Shown one piece after another: positions 16,712-25,112 of a DNA stretch of 64,000 bases. The notes under the pieces are model-generated. The model was not told the origin of the DNA. It ran no database searches and saw only the letters and a program-made list of their open reading frames with translations. Source of the DNA: JAIOSM01 sp964593725 (lineage in GTDB: Bacteria; Desulfobacterota; Desulfobacteria; Desulfobacterales; Desulfobacteraceae); NCBI GenBank assembly GCA_964593725.1, contig CAZQJS010000010.1, positions 1 to 64,000 of the forward strand, in the 5' to 3' direction. The number at the start of each line of letters is the position of its first letter. Position 1 is the first letter of the stretch. Made by a program: the position numbers and the translations under genes.

Positions 16712-17391
16712 TTTTCTGAACTCCTGATAGTATATCCTATGCCGCGTATGGTCTGAATAATTTTATCCGGGCCTGAATCGCTTATCTTATGCCGGAGGTT
16801 TTTTATGTGAACATCCATAAAATTCGACATATTAAAAGGATCAAAGTCATCGCCCCATACATGTTCGGCAAGGCTGAAACGGGATATTACCCTGTCTTTA
16901 TTATAGAGAAGAAACTCAAGAATTGAAAATTCACGGGGTGTAAGATTTATAACAGCCCCCTTTTTTGTAACTTCCCTGTTTATGGTATCAAGCCTCAGAT
17001 CTTTTATGCTGAGTACAGGAACCGACTGTTCGCCCTGACGTCTGAGAAGAGCACGTATCCGTGCCAGCAGTTCTTCAAAGGAAAAGGGTTTAGCAAGATA
17101 ATCGTCTGCACCAAGGTCCAGACCCTTTATCTTATCCTTTATATCACTCCTGGCTGTAAGCATTAAAACCGGTGTATTGATATCTGTATCCCGGATCTGC
17201 TTTAAAAGGGTCAGACCATCCATTTTCGGCATCATAATATCAAGAATGATCAGATCAAAAGTGATCTCAAATAATCTGTCAAGGGCTTCTTCGCCATCCA
17301 TTGCCGCCTCGATTATATAGCGCTGCTGTTCAAGACTGTTCTGTAACTGCTCCAGCAATGAGCAGTCGTCATCAACAATTAAAATTTTCAT
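16708..17391 (-). CDS. OmpR-family response regulator
   Basis: 227 residues. Receiver domain 1-120 with acidic pair DDD (7-9), phospho-acceptor Asp51 (ILDIMMP) and conserved lysine in LAKPFSFEELLARI. The C-terminal winged helix (about 130-225) contains TPREFSILEFLLYNKDRVISR and VDVHIKNLRHKISD. It lies 44 bases after arnT on the same strand and is coupled to the sensor kinase. The direct repeat in front of arnB is of the type bound by this family, so it is probably the activator of arnBCADT. Confidence 0.94.
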   Translation of the reverse strand: MKILIVDDDCSLLEQLQNSLEQQRYIIEAAMDGEEALDRLFEITFDLIILDIMMPKMDGLTLLKQIRDTDINTPVLMLTARSDIKDKIKGLDLGADDYLAKPFSFEELLARIRALLRRQGEQSVPVLSIKDLRLDTINREVTKKGAVINLTPREFSILEFLLYNKDRVISRFSLAEHVWGDDFDPFNMSNFMDVHIKNLRHKISDSGPDKIIQTIRGIGYTIRSSEK

Positions 17392-17435
17392 AACAAATGG
17401 CCCTGAAAAAATATCATGTTTTATCCCAATGTATT

Positions 17436-19118
17436 TTAATACTCCAGGAGCACATACCCCTTATCCCCGCTGGTCTCTTCATAAACTGGTTTTGGAAGCT
17501 TTTGTCTCCATCTTTCCATTTTCCTGGTTCTGCCGACCAATATCAGATTCCCGGGGTTTTCAGCCATTAACCGGATAACAGTCTGAATATCAAGCTTTCG
17601 TATGTTTGATCCATTATGCTCAAGTCCGTAATGATATTCTCCAGGAGTCCCTAATATGTATACATCATTTCTCTTAAAATACCAACAGACAGCCCCGGCA
17701 GAATTATTATCCGAGATCACAATTTTACCTTTCACATCATTACGGCTGTATTTTTCAAGAATAAGGCCGGGAGACTTTTTCTCCAGTGCAAGATCAGGAA
17801 CAATGAAATTTACGCTTAACATTAAAAGAAAAGTTGAAAAACCATAAAAAAGTATTTTTTTTGTCTTATCCTGATGGCGGACAGCCCAGTAATTAAAAAG
17901 TAGTAAAAAAATCAGTGAGTTAACCGCCATAACACTTTTCCATGACTGGGTGTAAGGATATATACCCTTGAACCCGGTATTCTGGACAATGACAAATATA
18001 ATAAGCAGTAATAAGAAAAGAGAGCTGTTGACAATGATTCCCCGCTGCAGAAAGCAATTCTGTTTTTCTGACCTGGCAGTATATAAAAGCCCGGAAGTCA
18101 TTAAGATTGCAAAGGGAGGAAAACAGGGCAGAACATAGGTTAATAATTTTCCATGGGAAAGAGAAAAAAAAAGAAAAGGAGCTATCAACCAGGAGATTGA
18201 CAACTTAATTAAGCTCAGCTCTCCATCCTGACGATTATCCAGATTTTGTAATCTCTCTTTTAAGCCTATTACTGCCGAAGGAATCAGGGGGATCCATGGC
18301 ATGAAAATCCCTGGCGAAGCTATAAAAAAATACCAGAAAGGTGCCTTGTGCTGGGCATTACTGCTGACAAACCTGCGGATGTGTTCATGCCAGAAAAAAA
18401 AACGCCAGAAATCAGGCTCCTTAAGATGGATTGATATGCTCCATGGCAGTATGAGAATCACAGCAGCAGTAATGGGCAGCCATGACATGCGGATCAGATC
18501 AAAATATCGGCGCTGCCATACAAGATATGGTGTAAGCACCATTACCGGAATGGCAAAGGCAAGAAAACCCTTTGTCAGGAAAGCAAGGCCGCAGCCAACA
18601 CCTGACAATATCAACAAAGATATCTCTTTTTTTGATTTTTTAACTGCCCTGGATGCGCAATAAAAGGCGGTAATGCATAAGGTCAGAAACAGAGAAAAGA
18701 GATTATCAAGCACAGGGGCATTGGCAACACCAAACACCTCAAAACAAGTTAGAAAAATGAAAACAGCAAAGAGCCCCCAGTACTCTTTATTTCTGTCCCT
18801 GGATACCATGTGCACCAGAAGGAAAATCAATATTGCCGATAAAAGAGCAGCCAGGGCAGCAGGCAGACGTACGGCAAAATTATTTTCACCAAATACCATA
18901 ATAGAACAGGCATGTATCCAGTAACCCAGCACAGGTTTTTCAAAATATTTCAACCCGTTGAAATGGGGGACTATCCAATCGTTGTCTGCAATCATCTCCC
19001 TTGGGATTTCAGCATATCGTATCTCATCGGGAACCGTAAGCATTCTGAACCCCAGGGGCATAATATATATGGAAGAAAAAAGTATAAACAGCAAAAAAAA
19101 GTATTGTTGACTTTTCAA
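17436..19118 (-). CDS. arnT: Lipid A aminoarabinose transferase ArnT
   Basis: 560 residues from a TTG start at 19118, with an AAAGG site. Polytopic GT83 enzyme: the first periplasmic loop RMLTVPDEIRYAEIPREMI carries the catalytic Asp/Glu, followed by HFNGLKYFEKPVLGYWIHA, a typical ArnT pattern. About 12 membrane segments and a periplasmic C-terminal domain follow. It transfers 4-amino-4-deoxy-L-arabinose from undecaprenyl phosphate to lipid A at the periplasmic face. The operon context with arnB, C, A and D makes the assignment firm. Length is close to the usual 550. Confidence 0.92.
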   Translation of the reverse strand: MKSQQYFFLLFILFSSIYIMPLGFRMLTVPDEIRYAEIPREMIADNDWIVPHFNGLKYFEKPVLGYWIHACSIMVFGENNFAVRLPAALAALLSAILIFLLVHMVSRDRNKEYWGLFAVFIFLTCFEVFGVANAPVLDNLFSLFLTLCITAFYCASRAVKKSKKEISLLILSGVGCGLAFLTKGFLAFAIPVMVLTPYLVWQRRYFDLIRMSWLPITAAVILILPWSISIHLKEPDFWRFFFWHEHIRRFVSSNAQHKAPFWYFFIASPGIFMPWIPLIPSAVIGLKERLQNLDNRQDGELSLIKLSISWLIAPFLFFSLSHGKLLTYVLPCFPPFAILMTSGLLYTARSEKQNCFLQRGIIVNSSLFLLLLIIFVIVQNTGFKGIYPYTQSWKSVMAVNSLIFLLLFNYWAVRHQDKTKKILFYGFSTFLLMLSVNFIVPDLALEKKSPGLILEKYSRNDVKGKIVISDNNSAGAVCWYFKRNDVYILGTPGEYHYGLEHNGSNIRKLDIQTVIRLMAENPGNLILVGRTRKMERWRQKLPKPVYEETSGDKGYVLLEY

Positions 19119-19151
19119 TTTAACCTTTTAAAATCAAGTTTTTATCTGGTT

Positions 19152-20039
19152 CTATCGTGATATCTGTTTTGCAAGCCATCCATCCCTGCCCTGCATGCTT
19201 AAACGTCCCAGACCTGCCCTGTCTATTTTCTGTGTGCCAGAAAGAATATCACCAAGGGGTTTGAGCCTGTATTCAAGAGCTGATATCTTTTTAAGAAACT
19301 CCTTAAACATTGCAAGGCAGGCATTGCCCTCGACTTCAGCATGTATGGTTAACACATTAAGATGATCCGGCTTAATCATACTTATGATATAGTCATTATA
19401 TGTATCCTGTGAGCACTTTACACCAATCAGTTCATCATAGGTGGACATGGTTGTGGGGACCTGGATATGGCCAATGGGCCTTCCTGCAAGCAGGGGCTGA
19501 AAAATTGATTCTCCACGGCAGTCTGAACTGTATTTAAAAGGAAAGTGACCAAGGGCAAGAAGGGCATCTGAAGTAATCCGCCAGGCCGGCGCTGCAAAAC
19601 AGTCCGGGTTTCGTCCTATGATACGGGAGAGAAGATCATAGCCCTGTTTAATCTGGGATACCACTTCCTGCCTGTCCATTTTTTCCACATGGGTCTGCCA
19701 GTAATAGTGATCAAAGGCATGCAGCCCTATTTCATGCCCTGCTTTTTCTGTATCTTCAATGGGTTTTCTGCACTTCTTACCAATGACCGGCCCTGTCCAG
19801 AACACACCTTTTAAAAGTATATCCCACCCATAAAGGCTTGCAGCCCTTGTCCGCAGCATTTTGATTAAAAATTCCGGGCGTAGTAAACGCCATAGATGAC
19901 GGCCCATATTATCCGGCCCCACTGAGAAAAAAAAGGTTGCCCTGATATGGTAAGCATCAAGGAGATCAAGCAGGTTTGGAACTCCTTCACAGGTACCTTT
20001 CAGGGTATCAACATCAATGCGCAGACCAATATCAGTCAT
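19152..20039 (-). CDS. arnD: Undecaprenyl-phosphate-4-deoxy-4-formamido-L-arabinose deformylase ArnD
   Basis: 295 residues, AAGGAT site, 5 bases after arnA. Polysaccharide-deacetylase (NodB) fold: GLRIDVDTLKGTCEGVPNLLDLL with the catalytic and metal-binding Asp pair, IRATFFFSVGPDNMGRHLWRLL, and the metal-binding HAFDHYYWQTH motif. It removes the formyl group from the undecaprenyl-linked sugar so that the aminoarabinose becomes cationic. The sequence matches the ArnD subgroup rather than general deacetylases, especially in the GPDNMGRH segment. Confidence 0.93.
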   Translation of the reverse strand: MTDIGLRIDVDTLKGTCEGVPNLLDLLDAYHIRATFFFSVGPDNMGRHLWRLLRPEFLIKMLRTRAASLYGWDILLKGVFWTGPVIGKKCRKPIEDTEKAGHEIGLHAFDHYYWQTHVEKMDRQEVVSQIKQGYDLLSRIIGRNPDCFAAPAWRITSDALLALGHFPFKYSSDCRGESIFQPLLAGRPIGHIQVPTTMSTYDELIGVKCSQDTYNDYIISMIKPDHLNVLTIHAEVEGNACLAMFKEFLKKISALEYRLKPLGDILSGTQKIDRAGLGRLSMQGRDGWLAKQISR

Positions 20040-20044
20040 GGCTG

Positions 20045-22027
20045 TTAATCCTTATTTTCCATCAGATCCCTGAGAAAATAGTCCAGGGTCTCACCAACAG
20101 AGTGTTCAAAGGAAATTGCAGGTTTCCATTCCAGGATCGTCTCTGCCAGGCGAATGGAGGGACGTCTGTGCTGGACATCCTGGTAGCCTGATCCATAATA
20201 TGCCCTTGCTTCAATCCGCTTCACACCTGCATCGGGCGGAAAATGGGCGCGCAGCGGGTGTTTTGCAAACTGGTCCCTCAATATCTCTGCAAGCTCTTCC
20301 ATGCTGTATTCATTATCAGGATTCCCGATATTAAAGATTTTACTATTGCAGCAATTGTCTCTGTTTTCAATAATTCTGAACAGGCACTCAATACCATCAT
20401 TAACATCTGTAAAGCATCTTTTCTGCTTCCCGCCGTCCACCAGGCGAATGGGAGTTCCTTCCACAAGGTTCAAAATGAACTGGGTAATCACCCTTGAGCT
20501 GCCAATCCTGGCTGAATCCAGGGTATCAAGGCGGGGCCCGATCCAGTTAAAGGGGCGGATGAGTGTGAATTCAAGTCCCCGTGTAGCTCCATAGGCCCAG
20601 ATTACACGGTCAAGCATCTGCTTGCTGCATGAATATATCCAGCGCTGCTTATGGATAGGACCCTGGGTAAAATTTGATCTCTCTTCATCAAATTCCGCAT
20701 CCTGACACATACCATAAACCTCTGATGTGGATGGAAAAATGAGCCGTTTCCCATACTTTGCACAATAACGTACAATGTGTAAATTCTCTTCAAAATCGAG
20801 CTCAAACACACGCAGGGGATTGCGTACATACTCAATGGGTGTTGCTATGGCCACCAAAGGGAGGATGATATCACATTTTCTGATATGATATTCAATCCAT
20901 TCACGCATAATTGATATATCTCCCTCCTTAAAATAAAAATCAGGATGATCCATGACACGTTCCAGGGTATTGGAATTAAGATCCATGCCATGGACCTCAT
21001 AGTCTCCACTCCTGAGCAACCGTTCACTTAAATGATTACCAATAAAACCGTTGGCTCCAAGGATAAGTACCCGTTTTTTCTGCCTGGTTTTCAAATTCAT
21101 TTCCGCCCGGCCGGAAAAACACATGCCCTTTGCAAGGTTAAGTTCAGCTGCAAGCTGTTTTGCGCCCATAAATACACCATCTTCTGTCTGGCCGAAACAG
21201 ACTTCAATGGCCTTGTCCCTGCATGCAATTACCAGGGGGTCGATGGACAAGATTGTTCCGGGGCTCCCATGTTCTGCGGTATCAGCAGCTTTTACTTCCC
21301 AGAAAATACATTTTCTGTTGCTGACATGGGAAAAAGCTCCCGGATAGGGCCGGGTCACAGCCCTGACAAGGTTATAAATGCTGTCTGCATCACGGTTCCA
21401 GTCTATTTCACCATCACCAGGCTTACGCCCGCCATAATAACTTGCCTCTGTTTGATCCTGGGGCACAGGTATACTCCTCTTTTCCAGCAGCACCGGCAAA
21501 AGCTCATCAAGCAGGTCCTCTGCAGCACGATTAATCTTCCCGTGGAGGGATAAAGCTGTATCCATGTGATCTATTTTCACCTGCTTCTGTCCGATTATGT
21601 CACCATTATCCGGCTGGGGTGTCATTTTATGGAGAGTAACTCCTGTCTCTTTTTCTCCATTGACAAGCACCCAGTTGACAGGGCAGCGGCCCCTGTAATG
21701 CGGTAAAAGTGAGCCATGGAGATTAAAACAACCCTGTTCAGGAATATCCAGGATCTCTTTTTTCACCATATCCCTGTAATAAAAGGAAAATATGATGTCC
21801 GGAGACATCTCCCTGATTCGGTTCACCCACAGCGGATGATTGATGTCTTCAGGTGTATAGACCGGAATATCATTGACAGCGGCAAGATCGGCAACCGAGT
21901 CAAACCATATATTTTCATTTGGGTCATCTTTGTGGATAAATACTGCCTGAATATCAAATTTATGGGAAAGAAGAGCTTTAATTCCAATGCATCCAATATT
22001 ATGATAGGCAAGTACAACAGTTTTCAT
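20045..22027 (-). CDS. arnA: Bifunctional UDP-L-Ara4N formyltransferase/UDP-glucuronate decarboxylase ArnA
   Basis: 660 residues, equal to the E. coli enzyme in length and order. The N-terminal half (1-300) is a formyltransferase: FNLHGSLLPHYRGRCPVNW with the catalytic Asn/His pair, then VTLHKMTPQPDNGDIIGQ with the catalytic Asp. The C-terminal half (from ~315) is an NAD-dependent SDR decarboxylase: VLILGANGFIGNHLSERLL, PSTSEVYGMC, and YSCSKQMLDRVIWAYG. It oxidises and decarboxylates UDP-glucuronate and later formylates UDP-aminoarabinose. Both active sites look complete. Confidence 0.96.
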   Translation of the reverse strand: MKTVVLAYHNIGCIGIKALLSHKFDIQAVFIHKDDPNENIWFDSVADLAAVNDIPVYTPEDINHPLWVNRIREMSPDIIFSFYYRDMVKKEILDIPEQGCFNLHGSLLPHYRGRCPVNWVLVNGEKETGVTLHKMTPQPDNGDIIGQKQVKIDHMDTALSLHGKINRAAEDLLDELLPVLLEKRSIPVPQDQTEASYYGGRKPGDGEIDWNRDADSIYNLVRAVTRPYPGAFSHVSNRKCIFWEVKAADTAEHGSPGTILSIDPLVIACRDKAIEVCFGQTEDGVFMGAKQLAAELNLAKGMCFSGRAEMNLKTRQKKRVLILGANGFIGNHLSERLLRSGDYEVHGMDLNSNTLERVMDHPDFYFKEGDISIMREWIEYHIRKCDIILPLVAIATPIEYVRNPLRVFELDFEENLHIVRYCAKYGKRLIFPSTSEVYGMCQDAEFDEERSNFTQGPIHKQRWIYSCSKQMLDRVIWAYGATRGLEFTLIRPFNWIGPRLDTLDSARIGSSRVITQFILNLVEGTPIRLVDGGKQKRCFTDVNDGIECLFRIIENRDNCCNSKIFNIGNPDNEYSMEELAEILRDQFAKHPLRAHFPPDAGVKRIEARAYYGSGYQDVQHRRPSIRLAETILEWKPAISFEHSVGETLDYFLRDLMENKD

Positions 22028-22058
22028 GAATTACTCCTTTAAAAATTATCTTTTAAAA

Positions 22059-23045
22059 TTATTTGTCCGTATCTGTATCATTATTGTGTTCATTGTCTTT
22101 CAGTAATGAATCTCTGCAGCAGATCTCCTTAATAAAATACCTTGGCCTGTCCCTGACATCGTTGTAAATGCGGCCGATATATTCACCAAGCAGGCCAAGC
22201 CCTACAAACTGGGCACCTATGAAAATAAAAAGAATGGCAAAAAGTGTAAATACTCCCTGGGCAGCCCAGAATGCCCCGTAGACAAACCTTAAGATCATCA
22301 GAAGTATTCCAAAGCAAATGCCGCAGGCAGCAATGACAGCTCCTGTAAATGATAACAGGCGCAGGGGAAAAGTGGACATTGAAGTCAGAAGATCAAACTG
22401 AAGAGCAATCAGTTTTAACAGATTGTACTTGGATTCGCCCTTTTCCCGGGCAGAATGTCTGACATGGATTTCAGCAGTAGAACCTGCAAAACCATTGGCC
22501 AGGATGGGAATAAAAGTTGAACGTTCACGGCACTGAAGCATGACATCAACAATGGACCGCCTGTAGGCACGCAGCATACACCCATAGTCATGCATCATTA
22601 CGCCAGTGGATTTCTGCACCATTTTATTGACAAGGGCTGATGCAGCACGGCGGAAGATCGTATCCTGCCGGTTATCCCTTATCGTGCCCACCACATCAAC
22701 ACCTTTGTCCATCTCCCGGACAAGGTTCGGGATCTCTTCCGGTGGGTTCTGAAGATCTGCGTCCAGAGTTACAATAATCCCGCCCCTGCTCTGTTCCAGG
22801 CCTGCAAATACTGCTGCATGCTGGCCGTAATTTCTGTTAAGGATCACTGCAACAATCTCCCGGTATTGCCGGGAAGCCTTTACAATAAGTTTGTTGGAAC
22901 CATCCCTGCTTCCATCATCCACAAGTATTATTTCAAAGCTTTTACGGGTTTTTTTTAAAGCAGCAAGACAGCGGCTGATGAGCTGTTCTAAATTATCTTT
23001 CTCATTATAAACAGGAATCACAATGGATAGTTCAGGGGTGCTCAT
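22059..23045 (-). CDS. arnC: Undecaprenyl-phosphate 4-deoxy-4-formamido-L-arabinose transferase ArnC
   Basis: 328 residues. GT2 domain 1-230: SIVIPVYNEKDNLEQLI, ILVDDGSRDGS and VTLDADLQNPPEEI (the DXD-type metal site). Two C-terminal membrane segments follow (about 240-265 and 270-295), and the tail GLLGEYIGRIYNDVRDRPRYFI is typical of ArnC/GtrB enzymes. It moves the formylated sugar from UDP to undecaprenyl phosphate on the cytoplasmic face. It overlaps arnB by 4 bases and lies 31 bases ahead of arnA. Confidence 0.94.
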   Translation of the reverse strand: MSTPELSIVIPVYNEKDNLEQLISRCLAALKKTRKSFEIILVDDGSRDGSNKLIVKASRQYREIVAVILNRNYGQHAAVFAGLEQSRGGIIVTLDADLQNPPEEIPNLVREMDKGVDVVGTIRDNRQDTIFRRAASALVNKMVQKSTGVMMHDYGCMLRAYRRSIVDVMLQCRERSTFIPILANGFAGSTAEIHVRHSAREKGESKYNLLKLIALQFDLLTSMSTFPLRLLSFTGAVIAACGICFGILLMILRFVYGAFWAAQGVFTLFAILFIFIGAQFVGLGLLGEYIGRIYNDVRDRPRYFIKEICCRDSLLKDNEHNNDTDTDK

Positions 23046-24196
23046 GAAAGTATCTCCTTAATTGCAGTCACAACAAAATCAACATCTTTCCTGGTCATAT
23101 CGGGAAAGAGCGGCAGAGAACAGATCCTTTTGGAATTCCATTCAGTGTTTAAAAGGGAACCTTTCTTAATCTTCAGATTTTCCCGGTAATATTTCTGGGT
23201 ATGGACAGCTTTAAAATGGATACCTGTCCCAATGTTCCGTGCTTTAAGCTCTTCCATGAACCTGTTCCTGTCCATACCTGCCCTGGCAGTGTCCAGCCGG
23301 ACTATGAAAAGGTGCCATGAATGCTTCATGGGATAGTCTGGAATAGTAAGGGGAATAATTTCATCAACACCATCTAAAAGTTCAGTATAATATTCTGCAA
23401 GAGAGGAACGTTTTTCAATGAAATCATCCAGTCTCCTCAATTGTGACAATCCAAGGGCTGATGCCATGTCAGTGAGATTATACTTGTATCCGGGTTCAAG
23501 GACTTCGGCCTGGGGTGATCGTCCCAGAAGTTTCCTGTCATGGGCATCCAGGCCAAGGCCGTGGAATTTCAACCTCTTGATATGCTCTACAAGATCTTTA
23601 TTGTCAGAACAGAACATTCCTCCCTCACCACAGGTTATGTTTTTTATTGGATGAAACGAGAAAACCGATGTTCCCCTTGAGCCAATTTTTTCATGATTGT
23701 ATTCTGTACCCACGGCATGGGCAGCATCTTCAATAATTGCAATACCTTTTTCTTTTGCAAGCATGTATAGAGGATCAAGATCCACCGGGGCACCGGCAAA
23801 ATGCACAGGAATAATAAGCTGTGTTTTTTTTGTGATAAGGGGCTTAACACTCTTTTTTGAAATCATCAATGTATCACGGTCAATATCGGCAAAAACAGGC
23901 ACAGCACCTGCAAGCATGATCAGGTTTACAGTGGATACCCATGTCATGGAAGGAGTTATTACTTCATCACCAGGGCCCAGACCCAGGGCAGTGAACAGAA
24001 GATGCATCCCAGCTGTTGCCGAACATACTGCAACAGCATGTTCAGCATCTGTATATTCACAGAAAGCAGATTCAAACTCGGCTGTCTTTGGCCCGGTTGT
24101 TATCCAGCCGGAACGCATAACCTCAGCCACTGACTGAATTTCATGCTCGCTTATTGCCGGTTTTGAAAATGGCAGAAAAGTTTCTCTTTTGATCAT
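23042..24196 (-). CDS. arnB: UDP-4-amino-4-deoxy-L-arabinose aminotransferase ArnB
   Basis: 384 residues, first gene of the arn operon. PLP-dependent DegT/DnrJ/EryC1 aminotransferase: SEHEIQSVAEVMRSGWITTGP at the N-terminus, GDEVITPSMTWVSTVNLI, IIEDAAHAVGT, and FSFHPIKNITCGEGGMF with the lysine that binds PLP. It transfers an amino group from glutamate to UDP-4-keto-arabinose. Its promoter region (24197-24457) holds a direct repeat and a leader hairpin described separately. No arnE or arnF flippase genes are seen in the window, although arnT and the control genes are. Confidence 0.95.
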   Translation of the reverse strand: MIKRETFLPFSKPAISEHEIQSVAEVMRSGWITTGPKTAEFESAFCEYTDAEHAVAVCSATAGMHLLFTALGLGPGDEVITPSMTWVSTVNLIMLAGAVPVFADIDRDTLMISKKSVKPLITKKTQLIIPVHFAGAPVDLDPLYMLAKEKGIAIIEDAAHAVGTEYNHEKIGSRGTSVFSFHPIKNITCGEGGMFCSDNKDLVEHIKRLKFHGLGLDAHDRKLLGRSPQAEVLEPGYKYNLTDMASALGLSQLRRLDDFIEKRSSLAEYYTELLDGVDEIIPLTIPDYPMKHSWHLFIVRLDTARAGMDRNRFMEELKARNIGTGIHFKAVHTQKYYRENLKIKKGSLLNTEWNSKRICSLPLFPDMTRKDVDFVVTAIKEILS

Positions 24197-24231
24197 TGTT
24201 ATATGCCCCTGAAATTTCTATTGTTTTCCGC

Positions 24232-24247
24232 GCCTGCTCCGGCAGGC
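24232..24247 (-). promoter_or_regulatory. Hairpin in the arnB 5' leader
   Basis: A perfect 6-bp stem GCCTGC/GCAGGC with a 4-base loop lies 36-51 bases before the arnB start in the otherwise AT-rich leader. On the plus strand it is followed by TATTTTTT, so it could instead be a terminator for plus-strand transcripts. On the minus strand it would sit in the arn mRNA leader. Confidence 0.5.
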
Positions 24248-24275
24248 AGTATTTTTTCAACTACTCTGTTGTGGG

Positions 24276-24309
24276 GTATAACACGTAAAAATGAAGAAAG
24301 CATGAAGAA
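24276..24309 (-). promoter_or_regulatory. Activator-type promoter of the arn operon
   Basis: On the minus strand, an exact 8-base direct repeat TTCTTCAT-N3-TTCTTCAT (24309-24291, 11-base period) lies just upstream of a -10-like TTATAC (24281-24276) and covers the place of the -35 box. One-turn direct repeats replacing the -35 are typical of promoters activated by OmpR-family regulators. The regulator gene is the sixth gene of the same operon, so positive feedback is likely. Confidence 0.55.
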
Positions 24310-24484
24310 GATATAAAGAAAAAACAAAGAAAGCATATCATTTGAAAATAAATAACCATACAAAATTTTAATATTTATCTTGATTTTAATCTGGTTTTTA
24401 TTTATGTTGTTATTAATATTTATTTTCATTACTAATTAGGCTGTCATTGTTTTAATAATGCATCAGGAAAAAGGGAGATCGGCC

Positions 24485-25060
24485 ATGGCAAAATTTGAAC
24501 AGGGTATGTTTATCACAGAGCCCTTTGATCTACGGGGGAAACAATCTGTCAGGGCTACATTTAAACTCACAAGAAAAGCAATCGACTCCCTGGGCCTTGT
24601 TGCCCTGCATATGGGTATAAAACAAAAATCACTTTTTGATCACATTATTGAAGATGCAGCTGCCCTGGGGGCGGTTGCAAAACAGATCCACCTTGGAAGG
24701 TTCAAGGAAAAAACCAGAATTCAGAAAACCTATGTTTTAAGCAGAAAGACCATAGAAATACTTAAAGCAATTTCAGATACCCATGGCCTGCCAAGGGATG
24801 CCCTTGTGGAATATTCCATTATGCAGCTGGAATCTGTAATTGAAGCCGAGAAAGAGAATCATAAAAAAAGAAAAAAACTATTTGATGAAATTTCAGACCA
24901 CTTTGATCAGGGTAAAAAACTTTATTTAAAATCCCTGGAACTTCTGGGAGAACATGACCCTTTCAGTAAGAAACTTGAAAAAATGCTTCTTGCATATAAC
25001 AAGGAGAAAAATGATATGAAATCTTTTCTAAAAAAGAGTAAACCCCTTGAAGATTTCTAA
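24485..25060 (+). CDS. Protein with two tandem ribbon-helix-helix-like segments and a coiled coil
   Basis: 191 residues from ATG 24485, behind AGGGAGATCGGCC; in-frame ATG 24458 lacks a site. Two similar stretches occur in series: RATFKLTRKAIDSLGLVALHMGI (about residues 24-60) and QKTYVLSRKTIEILKAISDTHGL (about 77-115). Each has a short strand, then two helices separated by a turn, as in MetJ/Arc-type DNA-binding proteins. A charged helix rich in Lys and Glu follows (about 120-190). It has no recognised family. A single chain with both strands could form the DNA-binding sheet alone. It diverges from arnB and precedes the ABC operon, either of which it might regulate. Confidence 0.6.
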   Translation: MAKFEQGMFITEPFDLRGKQSVRATFKLTRKAIDSLGLVALHMGIKQKSLFDHIIEDAAALGAVAKQIHLGRFKEKTRIQKTYVLSRKTIEILKAISDTHGLPRDALVEYSIMQLESVIEAEKENHKKRKKLFDEISDHFDQGKKLYLKSLELLGEHDPFSKKLEKMLLAYNKEKNDMKSFLKKSKPLEDF

Positions 25061-25112
25061 AAAAACCTTTATTTTATCTAAAATTATATTAATGATATAG
25101 GAGGCAGGAACC

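Noticed and set aside
24199..24429. Open frame of 76 codons rich in Asn, Ile and Lys upstream of arnB
   Set aside because: The low-complexity product reflects AT-rich promoter DNA; it overlaps the direct repeat and leader of the arn operon.
24197..24457. Enterobacterial PmrA box (TTAAG-type direct repeat) upstream of arnB
   Set aside because: Not found; the only good repeat is TTCTTCAT-N3-TTCTTCAT, which is reported instead.
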